Positions 24,292 through 36,639 of a DNA stretch of 64,000 bases are shown in pieces (position 1 is the first letter of the stretch; every line of letters begins with the position of its first letter). Location: contig NC_059568.1 in the NCBI RefSeq assembly GCF_905220415.1, positions 14,570,001 to 14,634,000 on the forward strand, read 5' to 3'. The DNA is from Colias croceus. Its lineage: Eukaryota > Arthropoda > Insecta > Lepidoptera > Pieridae. Under the pieces are notes generated by a model that saw nothing but the letters and a program-made list of their open reading frames with translations, was not told where the DNA came from and searched no databases. A program made the position numbers and the translations under genes.

Positions 24292-25532
24292 ATAGTCCAT
24301 TGAAAAGTTACATTTGGGGTTGCATTTCTTAGAGGACGCAATTTTATTTTTTTGATGTGTAGAGGGGGTTAGTGTGAAGCTATCACCAAGTTTGTGGGGT
24401 GGCCACCCTTGTCCCACGGCCGCCATCTTGAAAATAGCGGAAGATATGGTTTATAAGATATATCTCTTAAACTGTTTATCTGATAAAAAAAATTTGTTAA
24501 CATTATTTGTTGCAAATTAAATTCTCTACAATTTTGGCGCAGTAAAGTTTTTGTCGTAGAACTATAAATAAAAAGTTATCAGCGAAAATGTTCAGATAAT
24601 AGAGATAGTTATATTTTTCAATAAAACTTTTTTTTTATCATTTTACGAAGAAATGATATCAGACCATTTTTGTAGATTTTTTTTCGAGGAACAACTTTTA
24701 CATACAACATTTTTTCATTACGTCAATAGCTAAGGTTTTACAGCGCTCTGAAGTGAGTACTATTTTTCAGTACTCTTAACTATACATAATTATATTGGCT
24801 ATTGGCTCCTTTCCCATGCAGCACTGCAAGAACAGAACATTTCAGCCCTGCTTTTCGACGTAAAAAAAAACGTGCTTCCAGACTCTACCTCCTGGGTGGT
24901 AGGGAAAAGAGTCAACAATTAATTATAAATAATATTGCAAAATTAATTATTAAAAATATTATAATAACAAAAAAAACAATTACTGATGACAAATAATTAT
25001 TAGTACACACATAATATATATATAACGTATAGCTAAGAGTACTGAAAAATAGTACTCACTTCAGAGCGCTGTAAAACCTTAGCTATTGACGGAATTGAAA
25101 AATGTTGTATGTAAAAGTTGTTCCTCGAAAAACAATCTACAAAAATGGTCTGATATTATTTCTTCGTAAAATGATAAAAAACAATTTTATCGAAACATTT
25201 AAATAGCTCTAATTTCTGAACATTTTCGCTTATAAATTTTTTATTTATAGTTCTACGACAAAAAGTTACTGGAGCAAAGTTGTAGAGAATTTAATTTGCA
25301 ACAAAATATAATGTTAACAATTTTATTTTTATCAGATAAATAGTTTAAGAGATATATCGTAAAAACCATTTCAACCACTATTTTCAAGATGGCGGCCGTG
25401 GGACAAGGGTGGCGACCCCACAAACTTGGTTTTAGCTTCACATTGAACCCCCCTACACATCCAAAAAATAAAATTGCGTCCTCTAAAAATGCAAGGTCAG
25501 GCCAAAAAAAATGTAACATTTCAATGGACTAT
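24292..25532. mobile_element. Foldback DNA transposon with ~490-bp inverted arms
   Basis: The left arm (24292-24780) and right arm (about 25040-25532) are imperfect reverse complements over nearly their full length, starting ATAGTCCATTGAAA and ending TTTCAATGGACTAT. Matching blocks include the GGCCGCCATCTTGAAAATAG segment, CAGAGCGCTGTAAAACC and AGTACTGAAAAATAGTACTC. The centre (24781-25030) holds an unrelated AT-rich loop. No transposase is encoded; the open frames at 24802, 25253 and 25389 fall in arms or loop. Target duplication is not clear. Confidence 0.75.
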
Positions 25533-26296
25533 AAAAAGGACGCGGTTTGCATCATTTTACTTAAAATACATTTCACATTAAGAACAGTAGATTGTAAGCC
25601 TCTTACTTGTCAAAGATAAAAGTAAATCTCCGCAGAAATGGATGCGAAAAAAGTGCGTGTCAAAATTGCTTAACATCACAAATAGGAGGCACAATTCTTA
25701 CAGTCATACGATAAAAGTCAAGTTCATTTAGTAAGGTCTTTTTTTGGGGCAACGTAATTGAATTCGGGAAGGATTTTTTTGCTTATAAATTTGTTCAGTT
25801 TCCGTATATCATTAGACGAGATTCAGACGTATCCGACTTTATTTAGCGCTTTTAAAAGTATTTTGTGTAACGTTTTTGTGGTGGATTTGTGTTTTACAAA
25901 GTATTGTATAAATATTCTTTATTTAAGGACCAAGGGTATATTATACTATCTAGTATTCTTGTATAGTGGTTAGTGATAATATAAGCTCCTCATATAAAAA
26001 TCCTCACAGCGTACCTATAGAAGACCATTTTTTAGCCAGTATCATATGAATAATAATGCATCTGTTAGAAGAAATTAACACCTTACTTTACATAATTATT
26101 TGAAAAATATTATATGAAGAATACACCGATAACTCTATTGTCTCATTATTGTTAATAAGTAACGTTTAATCTGAATAAATTAGCTTTGCCCCGTGCCTCT
26201 TAATGGCCCTTACGGTACCTACTCTTGTACCCTCAGTGCCAAATGACTCTATTACTTTATTTTGTTGCATTGTGAACGACGGACAAACGAATACAT

Positions 26297-26998
26297 CTTA
26301 TGCTCATGGGCGTAGCCACGGTGGGGCGCTTGCCCCACCCTGGCTTTGACCTGGAAGGTACCTAACCAAATCTAAAAATTGAATTATCCAGGTACTAACT
26401 ACTAAGCTTAATATCCGTAAGAAAATTCACACTCGATTCTTGAAAGTCGACAGTCGACACAGAAAATGCGACCTTTATGCGACCTTTTAAATTAGTATTA
26501 GGTATTTACCTCTAAATTTACTGACTAACAAATTGTCATTTTAGAGATATGAATAAGAATAATTCGAATAATGAATTACACACGAAAAAAGAATTCGTGA
26601 ATGCCATCGCAAATGCCATCGCAAATGCCATTGCAATTTGAGGTTCAAAGACCTGCAGTCCGAGACTAATGGCAGAGAATAGAATAAACGCCAAGGAATA
26701 GAAACTGCTATCGCTAATTAATTATTGACATATGCTCATGACATTTTAGTAATGTCACACTACCAACGACGACGACGAAAACGACCAAAATTCCCATCCA
26801 AATAAAATTCGTTCTAAATAAAATATTAAAATTTCCTGTCATACTGGAACTCTCTATATAGCGAATTCTATTCCTTGTCGTCTTGACGTTTGTCTCAGCT
26901 CTCTGGATATGACTTTGGGTACATACAGTTGCTAGTTACATATTATTTTCTTGTTGCCCGACCTTGAGCCCATGGCTAGCTACGCCCATGCTTATGCT
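26297..26998 (+). mobile_element. TIR transposon, CATGGGCGTAGC family, copy 1 with 8-bp target duplication
   Basis: CTTATGCT at 26297-26304 and again at 26991-26998 flank a 686-bp element (26305-26990) whose ends are CATGGGCGTAGC and GCTACGCCCATG, a perfect 12-bp inverted repeat. Just inside the left end is the hairpin GGTGGGGC-GCTT-GCCCCACC. Near the middle are three 12-bp units of the ATGCCATCGCAA type (26599-26635), the seed of the array that is hugely expanded in copy 2. No transposase is present. The 8-bp duplication fits the hAT or P superfamilies; the end sequence alone does not decide. Confidence 0.85.
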
Positions 26999-27021
26999 AT
27001 AACCTAACAAATATAATATTA

Positions 27022-27232
27022 TCTTCTTTTAATATATATAAATCTCGTGTCACAATGTTTGTCCTCAATGGACTCCTAAACCACTTAACCGATTATAATA
27101 AAATTCGCACACCATGTGCAGTTCGATCCAACTTGAGAGATAGGATAGGTTTTATCCCGGAAATCCCACGGGAAAGGGAACTATGCGGGGTTTTCTCTGA
27201 AAACGCGGGCGAAGCCGCGGGCGGAAAGCTAG
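27022..27232 (+). mobile_element. Helitron-like element, TCTCGTGTCAC family
   Basis: Starts near A|TCTTCTTTTAATATATAT, carries ATAAATCTCGTGTCACAATG and ATCCCGGAAATCCCACGGGA, and ends in CGCGGGCGAAGCCGCGGG stem-loop, CGGAAAGCTAG|T. The stem (CGCGG/CCGCG) about 10 bases before CTAG is the Helitron 3' signature. Confidence 0.75.
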
Positions 27233-27402
27233 TCTACAATATAAAAATGAATCCCAAAATGTGTTGGTAAGCGCATAACTTTAGAACAGCTGAATCGATT
27301 CCTTTAATTCTTTTTTTATTATATTCCTTGAAGTACGAGGATGGTTCTTATGTAGAGAAAACGTTAATATGTACCACGGGCGAAGCCGGGGCGGACCGCT
27401 AG
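27233..27402 (+). mobile_element. Helitron-like element joined head to tail
   Basis: Begins at the T following the previous CTAG, has a different body, and ends GAAGCCGGGGCGGACCGCTAG|T. This is the second such junction in the window. Confidence 0.65.
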
Positions 27403-27440
27403 TTTACAATATATTTCTTTGATATTAGGTATATGAGTTA

Positions 27441-27602
27441 CTAGCGGTAGCGACTCGCCCCCGCTTCGCACGGCACTTCCTCTCGAATCACATTATCTAT
27501 TAAAAACCCCGCATCAATTCTAAGCATACATAGTTACAGACAGCGGTATGTAGCTTTGTTTTATACTATGTCGTGATTGTGATTGATCTCATTTATTTCC
27601 AA
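27441..27602 (-). mobile_element. Helitron-like element, reverse
   Basis: The minus-strand 3' end is GCGAAGCGGGGGCGAGTCGC, then TACCGCTAG at 27441-27444. The body is unlike the other families. Its 5' end meets the next reverse copy at 27603. Confidence 0.5.
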
Positions 27603-27714
27603 CTAGCGGTCCATCCCGGCTTTGCCCGTGGTACATATTTACGCTTTCTCTACATAAGAACCATCCTCGTGATGCCATGACCAAGGAAAACTGGTTTCAT
27701 TTTTATATAGATAG
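27603..27714 (-). mobile_element. Helitron-like element, reverse, 3' half
   Basis: CTAGCGGTCCATCCCGGCTT at the left is the reverse complement of the GAAGCCGGGGCGGACCGCTAG end of 27233-27402. The GTAGAGAAA/AAGAACCATCCTCGT segment also matches in reverse. The 5' part is missing or diverged. Confidence 0.55.
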
Positions 27715-29025
27715 ATTACTTTATATTTTCTGCGTCTGTTGAATTTTATTCAGAAATAATCGCATTTAGCTGACAAGGTCTAGAGATAGATCCCAACAAA
27801 TAAATCCTAACAGTTCCACTAAATATAAATTTTATTCGGGGCCAAATGCCGGCCTTCCCTAAATATATCTTAGATGGGGCGTTATCGCAAAAATAGCTGC
27901 GAAATAAAACAGCCCTTATTTCCAGGCAGCAAGATAACATTTCGCACAGAAGGCAGTTCTAAAGTAAACGTCGATGTTGTAGATTTTATAAAGGTAGTTG
28001 CATTATTAAAAAAAGTAGCTTATTGCTAGATGCATTACTGATATTAAAGTCTAGGTTTGTTTTGTATAAATGTATACGAGACACAGCTGATCCCATTCGA
28101 TTTGGGTGCTTTTTGAAAAATTTCTCTTAAAAGATATCGTCTTAGTGGAATTGAATGAAGCAGCAGTTAAAATAAGATTGTAAAACAGTAAATTTTCCAA
28201 GATGGCTGAATAAAATTTTAGGACAAAGTTTCATTTTGAGTTTAATGTCAAATCGTACTTTCCAAGGCGTTCTCGTAGAAGTTAAATTAGACTATTTCAT
28301 TACACTCGGGCCATTCACAAGTACACAATACATGTATAAGTATCTACTTGTGTATTCGTAGGACGTAGACCAATCAAATAGAAGAAATATAAAACAGTAA
28401 AGTGGACCGAATTTTGGTCCAGTGCCAAGATTCTGAGCACAATTGCGGAAAACTAAAATCTTATATGTACAGACTTGAACCGTTTTATGTCATAACTCGC
28501 TGCTTATTCAATTTTTGTCACCATTACTTATAGGACAGTCCGAGCTTGTGCCATATCTTAAATTGGTATCTAATTTTAGTATTTAGGTAATCAATTGAAA
28601 TTGTGAAATGGTTTTTCATTTACGTAGAAACATCACAAACAGGATTTACCTTAATGTCTTTGATTTTTTCATCACATACCATTTAAATTTTATGTGGTTA
28701 CGTAGGTACTGGTGATAATATGATTTCATATGAAAAGACTAACGAGAGAGTGGTTCTGACTGCAGTGCACAAATACAAGGAAGAACGAAAAAGTTTATAA
28801 TTTTATTCAAAAACGCCAATTTCCACTTCAGAACCACAATGACTGAAGACTTTACAAGAAATAAGAAATAAAAATACAATGTATCAATTTCAATCGATTA
28901 AATGCAAAATGAATGAACATGATTTCGAAGCGATAATCCTGCCAATGTTTTGGGTACTCCTATCTGTCTGTGGCCTTATAATTTATGAATTATTATGCAT
29001 AACTAACTATCTTTTTAAATAAATA

Positions 29026-29187
29026 CTAGCTTACCGCCCGCGGCTTCGCCCGCTTTCTCTAAAACGATTTGAGATTTAAACTATCCTATCTCTCATCGAA
29101 CTGCATTTGGTGTGCGAATTTTATTATAATCGGTTAAGTGGTTTAGGAGTCCATTGAGGACAAACATTGTGACACGAGATTAAGATA
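29026..29187 (-). mobile_element. Helitron-like element, reverse, TCTCGTGTCAC family
   Basis: CTAGCTTACCGCCCGCGGCT opens the plus strand, and GACACGAGATT closes it. It is the reverse complement of the 27022-27232 family, with an internal deletion of the CCCGGAAATCCC block. Confidence 0.7.
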
Positions 29188-29775
29188 ATTATACAAAAAG
29201 GTATTGAATTTCAAAATGCACGTACAGAAATACATTTATAAACCGCACTGCTCTCGGAGACAGCTTTCAATCCCTTTCAAAGAACTCTTGATGGCATCAC
29301 GTACCCTGTTGCTATATACGGATAAAAATCTTCGGAACTGTATTCAGTTAATGGATGTGTAAGTATTTTTGGTATGTATTTGCAGTAGAAATATAAGGGG
29401 GCATCTATTTAGGAACACGTATCAGTGTGAGGAATAAACGAAAAATTTTATTCAATTAGACTTCTTCTAGAAGCATTGAGAAATAAAAATTTACAGAATT
29501 TTGTGGCCAAAATCATTTTATAAATAACTTATATAACTTGCAATATTACAAAATTAATTACAAATTCGCAATTTTGTTACTAATAAAATATATCTAGTGC
29601 ATAAAGTCATCAAGTACTTCCAGTCTGGTCATCTAGTCTGTAAAACATGGGAATGGAAAATCGATCAGATAAACGGATATGAAAACATCTGCAGTTGCAC
29701 TAAATCCCTCCGAGGACCGGACATTACACTTCGAGAGGATTTAATAATTAATCTCATGTCTTTATAGACTAGGTA

Positions 29776-29935
29776 CTAGCTGTGCCCCACGGTTTATCCC
29801 GCGTTCTTTCGCTTCTGTTGGTCTTAGCGTGATGATAATATATAGACGAAAGAATGTTTCAAATCGGTCCAGTAGTTCCTGGGATTAGTGCGTTCAAACA
29901 AACAAACTCTTCAGCTTTATAATATTTGTATAAAT
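29776..29935 (-). mobile_element. Helitron-like element, reverse, GAAGAGTTTG family
   Basis: CTAGCTGTGCCCCACGGTTT at the left, CAAACTCTTCAGCTTTATAA at the right; reverse complement of the 19417 family. Confidence 0.65.
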
Positions 29936-30199
29936 TTGTTATGTATCCGATTCATAAGATTCATATTCTATACTTAAAGTGACTGTAACATAGGAAGTTA
30001 TCGTTAATATGCTGCGTACATTCCAAAAATAAGAAGTATTTTAATGTTGAGGACATGAACTTTGAAATTAAAAGTGCTACTTTTATGTTTATATAATAAG
30101 TTTAAAAAGTTAATTTCCTCAAGTCACACTCACAAATTGGATAACATACAAAATAATTAGTATAACAGCTGTAAAAATAAACAAGAACATTTCCTGGTA

Positions 30200-30401
30200 T
30201 CTATACTTCTATTCTAATATTATAAAGCTGAAGAGTTTGTTTGTTTGTATGAACGCGCTAAACTAAGGAACTACTGGTCCGATTTGAAAAATTCTTTCGG
30301 TTAGATAGCCCATTTATCGAGGAAGGCTACATAATTATATATCATCACGCTAAGACCAACAGGAGCAGAGCAATGCGGGTGAAACCGCGGAGCACAGTTA
30401 G
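30200..30401 (+). mobile_element. Helitron-like element, GAAGAGTTTG family
   Basis: TCTATACTTCTATTCTAATA start, GCTGAAGAGTTTGTTTG, ATAGCCCATTTATCGAGGAA, end GAAACCGCGGAGCACAGTTAG. The terminal CTAG has become TTAG. Confidence 0.7.
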
Positions 30402-31331
30402 TACTGGATACATGAATGCAGATGTTTTTACTAAAACCCAATTAGTCTAAATGAATATCGGATAAATACTCGGAATTATTCATTCATTCAATAAATAATA
30501 ATTGAATATTTAAAATTCATTTCGTAATAACGAATGAGTTTAATGCAATTTCAATTGTAATTACCTTTACAGACGAAAATTTCAATTTGACGCTTGCCAT
30601 ACAAGTTTGCATGAAACATCGGTTTAAATTAACAGAGAATGTTATTTATAAATACTTTTCGTTTAGTAAAGTAGAAATTATGTGGTATGCTCTAAAATAG
30701 CTGTTATTAATATAAATAACAATTTTTTACTGGCCAATAGTTTTTATAAATTCAAATTTATATTTATAAAGCATTTGATTGTTATAAAGTGGTTATACCA
30801 CAGGTTATACTTAAGGGCCCTTCGTAGGTGAACACGGAAAAATGGACTGTTTTCTATGAGCTATAATATGTATTACAGGACGTATGTGTGATGGGATGAC
30901 TGTTTCCAAAACACGATTGGAAAAATTTTGCTCGATAAAAAAAATCCTGAAGTTACCTCTAAAATATCATATAAATGCTCATTACAACCGTATTTTACGA
31001 TAATAATTCGTATAAAATCACAAGTACATAGGCATTTACCTTCTCGATTTCGTGACTGTTTTAGATTTAGAAAATACTAAATATTTTCATTCACTTTTTG
31101 ATAAAAATGTGAATGGCGCTTACGATTTTTAGTTTCGAGCACGTTGATTCCATACTAAACGCGGACCCCCTCACCGCTTACCTCAGGCCCGAATAGCTGA
31201 ATTTTCGCTGACCGCCTAACCCCCCTTAAATAATATAAAACTTAATAATATCTTATGATCTTTCAGATAAAGATTTAATTTTTATATTATGGTAAGTATT
31301 TATATTATTTTTTTTCTTCCTACAACAAAAC

Positions 31332-31496
31332 ATCCCATAAAGCTGAAGAGTTTGTTTGTTTGAACTACTGGTCAGATTTTAAAAATTCTTTCAGTGTTAG
31401 ATAGCCCAATTATCGAGGAAGGTTATAGGCTATATATCATCACACTAAGACCAACAGGAGTGGAGCCACGGGGGTGAAACCGCGAATAGCAACTAG
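31332..31496 (+). mobile_element. Helitron-like element, GAAGAGTTTG family
   Basis: GCTGAAGAGTTTGTTTG, TTAGATAGCCCAATTATCGA, end GAATAGCAACTAG|T at 31496. The 5' end is shortened relative to the copy at 30200. Confidence 0.65.
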
Positions 31497-34279
31497 TTAA
31501 GAAATAAAACAGTTATTAATAAAAACTGCTCTATTTATTCTATGCACAATATACAGCATTCATTCAATGTGAACCAACCTTAGGAACAAACACATTCAAG
31601 ACATACCATAACCATGTTTTGAAACCCGTTCAATCAAATATTGTTATATAGTCACAATAGTTTCTATCTCTAACAACATTGTGGTGCAAACTATCGCACG
31701 ACAATCAACGCCTGAATTGGAGGAAATAAAGGCGGTTGTGGTGCCTTCTCGCCTGTGTAATGTTTGTGTGAGATATGTATGTGTGGGAGGACAGATGGAA
31801 TATTCTGAACTTACAAAATAAAGGTAAGAGCAAAGAAAAAGAGTAATATCCTGCATTTCATGCTAAGTGGAGACAAATTAACAAGTACATGGGCTCAGTT
31901 GTAAAGCAATTAGGCAAATTACATCCTAAAAATAGACAAAGACAAATAAATGCATTCATATTAATTAGTAACTAGTAAGGAGTATTCGCAATATCTAAAT
32001 GAACAATAGTGAATAAAAACCGAAAACATTTCAAGCTGATTTTAAAAATGTGATAATTTATCTGCCTGTATATTTAAATTTAAAAGCATTTTATACACAA
32101 CATTACACATTTATACAACATTAGCACAAACTAAAGTTAGGTTGCCATTTGTCGTTAATTTTATAATCTCTCACGTTTAAGTACTATATCTATATAAAAC
32201 GAGAGTGCGTTAAAAGTGACTATTAATTAAATTGTCCCGTGTCCCTTAGTGAGGTATTAGGGGCAGATGCATTATGCATAGATCTGTTTCATTGATCGAT
32301 TTTCTTTAGGGACAAGTAAGTGATCAGCCTTCTTTGTCCAAAACGAGACATATTCTTCCTTCGTCTCCACCGGGAATTGAACTACTCCTCAGTTCTAAGC
32401 TGAAGCTTTAATTACTGTACCAAAGAGATGGTCAAATAAATAAAGTCAAGAGTTCAAGACTATTAAATTATGCTCATGCATTTTCGCTGCAAATAATGAT
32501 CGTCCGACGGTACAGGTTGGAATCTGATCTAGGTACTCAATCTAGATCTAGGCTAGCTTATAACGAGCTCAACCTACTCGTTAACGATGCCCTTACAATT
32601 TAGATAATGAGGGAATAAACGCGAAAGTTTGGAGATTATTAGAGAATTAAGTGTCGCTTTTTATACTAGAAATTACGTATATTTTTTACCAGCTACTTTC
32701 GTGGTAATTAATTGAAAAAATACTGTTTGTTAATTCTGACTTAGATACATATACAGATATGAATCTAAGTCTGGCACAGGCCAGAAGTAGAAAACGGTGT
32801 TTCAAAAAAGACTGAGCCTACTTTCTGAGTCATCATCTATTTAGTCATATTTCTATATGGTATTTGTATGTAATATAATATTTATAATAATGCTATTAAA
32901 GAGGCTAGATGGTAAGCAGATAAGACGGGACACAATAAGAATAAGCCTTTGAATCGAAAATCATGTATTTTATACTTTAAACTAAGAACGTTATGAAATA
33001 TTTTCTACTGATAAATCTGAAGATGTTTGTAACTTTGTTGTATACATATAATATGAGTTATTGAGCGACAAAGTGAGATATTATTATCTACGCGAGCGAG
33101 TTCCTGAGATGAACATACATAATGCAAATCCGTCGCGAAAGATCTTTTTGATGTGAATATAAGAATCGAAGCGTATAAGATAGTTATCAGAAATATATCA
33201 GAGCTTTTCTGGAAAATATTAAAAAAAAAAATAAATAGTAAGTAATAGCGAATCCCAATCCTTGTTATGGCATACATATTTTTAAGTTTTTTATTGTATC
33301 TTGTTTTTTTGTGTGTCTTCATAATAAAAACTTCATTTCATTTTAATTATAAGTAAGTAAAGTTTGAGTGTGTTTGCTGATACAACTATATTATGAGCTC
33401 ACGAGTTGGGAAGCGTGAAAATTTGTAATAAAATTTGTGTGCTTATGTATCGAGTGTACCAAGTAAAGTAAGTTATACGTTACCTTTGTTGTATTTCATT
33501 TAGCCAAAAAGATCCTTTAAGTCCAATTAATATACACATCAATCACTAAGAATATGTTTTTCTATGGGTAAATTGTGTAAATATGGGTAAAACCAATATG
33601 ATCCTACCCATACCCTTGGCCCGTTGCTTCATGTTATAATGTAGGTAATGAATAATTTACAACACATACCTTTTGTATTCAAGTATTGGGAATGTGATTG
33701 GGAACATAAAAAACCTTGAATATATCAAGGCCTACTATATCAACCTATCTACCTATTTACGGCAAATTTGTCCTTTACCTAAAATTCAATTTTGTGTTGC
33801 TTTCTAAATTATATAACTTTAATTTAAAAATTAGAATTTTCTTTTGCGAAATTTCACTGAACGTCTCATACTATACTTAAATGCCTTAAATGCTACTTAA
33901 ATATTTTCCTGTACGTGACATAGACTTCAAGCTTTAATCAAATAAATTCTTTTCAGAAACCGGCCTTATACATACACTACTTTTATTTCAAGTATAAAAA
34001 GCAGCACTATCAATGAACTTCTTTTTTTTGATCAAACAACGCAAGTACTTTGATTACATATATCGATATTGAAAATTCCTTTCACCTCTTTAAAACCAAT
34101 ACATAGAACTATTTATTCACCATATCTGGAAGAATATAGTCACTCCTTTTTACGAGAGGAAAAATAGGTTTTCCTTACCATGCTCAAACTCTTGAGGTAT
34201 GCTTCACTGGGCCCGCGAGAGGTCTGCTTTATGAATACCGCTTCCTTGTAGTTCTCAATAGCTCTTAGATGAAAGTAAT
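31497..34279. other. AT-rich DNA with repeat scraps, no gene recognised
   Basis: Contains the second copy of a dispersed repeat (listed at 32233) and a LINE-like tail at about 33320-33342. The reverse open frame at 33005-33322 (105 codons) overlaps that tail and has no supported function; I do not call it a gene. Confidence 0.35.
32233..32440. repeat. Dispersed repeat, copy 2
   Basis: Matches 17889-18045 through CCCGTGTCCCTTAGTG, TGATCGATTTTCTTTAGGGA and GTGATCAGCCTTCT, and extends further right through TCCACCGGGAATTGAACTAC, which looks tRNA- or SINE-like. Confidence 0.5.
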
Positions 34280-34445
34280 CCTACTAATATTATAAATGCA
34301 AAAGTTTGTGAGGATGTGTATGTGTGTGTACGCAAATACTACTGAACCGATTACAATGAAATTAAGGACACATATAAAAGGTAACTTGGATTAACACATA
34401 GGATAGGTTTTATCCCGGAAATCCCACGGGAACGGGAACTATGCT
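34280..34445 (+). mobile_element. Helitron-like element lacking its 3' end
   Basis: ACTAATATTATAAATGCAAA opens, AGGATAGGTTTTATCCCGGA and CACGGGAACGGGAACTATGC follow. The GC-rich stem and CTAG are absent, so the element is 3'-deleted. Confidence 0.6.
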
Positions 34446-35045
34446 TACTAAGATAAAAATGAGAAGGCACTGTTATAATATGTACCTACAATGTACATAT
34501 AAACTGTGAGACATATCCAATGTCGATGAATCCAACGTCACTTAGCGAAAAACAAACAATTTTATTCAATTAACCTCCTAATTAACTCAGTCACGTTAAA
34601 AATTTTGTATCAGTTCGTAAATAATCAAAGAAGTAGGTAAGTTTAGATTCACCAAATTTCATATTAATATACGATTTTGGACATCTTGTTAAGATCAATA
34701 AACTCACATTATCTTCTTTAGAGACTATACATAAATACTTGCACTATATTTCCAACATACAATTCTCGGATTAAATCAAATTTGCAAGAAACACTATCAC
34801 ATAGGCAGTCAAATAAGTAATTGGTTTTAATAATTATGAGAAGAACTCTATATTAACTATTATAAACATAAATTAATTGAATGCTATCAAAATCATGTGC
34901 GTTTTAATAATAATACTTTTAAATTTAATTTAATGTGATGGAGCTGAATTAATTTGACTCATCTGTTAATATAGATTTTCATTATTTTTTTATTTTTTGC
35001 GAGTCGAGTATTTTATATGTGTATAAATTTTCATATTATTATGGA

Positions 35046-35232
35046 CTAGCGGTCCGCCCCGGCCTCGTCCGTGGTACGTATTTCGCAATAAAAAGTAGCC
35101 TATGTCCTTTCTCGGGTATCAAAATATCTCTATACCAAATTTCATGCAAATTGGTTCAGTAGTTTAGGCGTGATTGAGTAACAGACAGACAGACAGACAG
35201 AGTTACTTTCGCATTTATAATATTAGTATGGA
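35046..35232 (-). mobile_element. Helitron-like element, reverse
   Basis: CTAGCGGTCCGCCCCGGCCT at the left; ACTTTCGCATTTATAATATT at the right. Reverse complement of the 18700 family, with the (GACA)n stretch. Confidence 0.7.
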
Positions 35233-35809
35233 TTACAAGCTTTACTGATAAAAAATAAGTATACTAACAAATTTTATAATAAAGAATTGTTGAGTCCTAC
35301 TAGTGAATGTTTAAAAATTAGTATTAGATGAACATGTTGAATATAGCATTTATTTGTAAAAGTCAAAATTGAAATTGAAATTGTTTGTAAATAAGAAATT
35401 GTTGCAAATAATGAATCACTTTAATTATACAAAATTGGAATTCAACAAAATTCTGCCGATCGTTGGTTCTCGCTTTTGGATTAAAACAGGACAGCTACTA
35501 ATTTATTTTATTTAATAAATTGATGATTTCGATTTAATATAAAGTTTTCTACCTTAATAAAGAAGGTAAAAGTAAAGAGTAAGTAAGTAAAGAGGTTGTT
35601 TATAACAGATTGATATTACTATATTTTAATTATTTGTTTATTACATGTAATTTTGCTGCGTTGTACTTTCAGAGAAATGGTTATTCAAAATTATTATTAA
35701 TCATGTTATTGTGCAATTATTTTTAAATAGCAAAACAGGAGCAGTGTGCTAACGAAAAAGGACCATTCAGCATTAGCCACATTCTAATAAAATAAAAGAG
35801 TATAATAAG

Positions 35810-36176
35810 AAGTGAAACTTAGGGATAAGAAAAAGTTAAGGAAAGCGCGTAACGCAAAAATGTCACGCCTACGGCGTAACGCAAAAATGTCACGCCTACA
35901 GCGTAACGAAAAAATGTTACACTAAATTTTTGTCCAAACCCGATAAAGAAGTTTCACTTCAAAAATGTGTGCGTGTACAAGCGTACACACTACACACGTA
36001 AGAAGTGAAACTTCTTTTTTCAAAAAATAATTTACTTTATGCAACTTTATAGTCAATACGTCGAATCACGCGTGGTAGGGGTAAGTAAAAGATGGCGCGT
36101 AACGGAAAAATGTCACGCGTAACGAAAAAATGTTACACTAAATTTTTTTCCAACCCCGATAAAGAAGTTTCACATC
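35810..36176. repeat. Two related units with GAAGTGAAACTT inverted ends and GCGTAACG repeats
   Basis: Unit A (35810-35960) and unit B (36000-36176) each begin with AGTGAAACTT and end with AAGTTTCAC. Inside lie five copies of a GCGTAACG(C/A)AAAAATGTCACGC-type word, followed in both by TTACACTAAATTTTT and CCCGATAAAGAAG. This is a duplicated or nested TIR element. The same inverted-end motif occurs at 13313-13465 and a weaker one (AGAAGTGTAACTTCT) at 50025. Confidence 0.5.
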
Positions 36177-36639
36177 AAAAATAATTTTACAATAAAGGAA
36201 AATATTACAACAATTTTACCATGAAACTATTATGGAGTGGTTTTCAAAAGATTAAGTGACCAGAAACAACTTTCAAGAAAATATTAGTTAAAACTTCCGT
36301 AAAGCTCATTATGAAACTAAAATAGTACTTATTTCAAAATGAATTGGAATTTAATCGAGAAATGTTGTAGTTAGCTCAATAAAGCTTAAATGCTTTATCA
36401 ATTCAATTCTTTTCCATTGTATTTAGTTTGAAACCGTTGTTTCTGCAATGCCTGAATAACTGTTCGTGGAACGATCTTTGCACTATAATATTTCTAAAAT
36501 GCATTTCTCAAATGACTTTAGGGTTACCAGTTACCACTTTGAAGGAATAACAGTAAATCTAAACAAAATTAATTAATTTAAAAAATACTTATTATTAAAA
36601 GTAGCTGCTTGCCTCGGCTCCGCAAGGGGGGTAAACCTT

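Noticed and set aside
27055..27270. Plus-strand frame starting MFVLNGLLNHLTDYN
   Set aside because: Translation of a Helitron-like element; the same peptide appears in reverse from the copy at 56501.
33005..33322. Reverse frame of 105 codons
   Set aside because: Overlaps a retroposon-like tail and AT-rich DNA; hydrophobic run is a product of T-rich sequence; no supporting motif.
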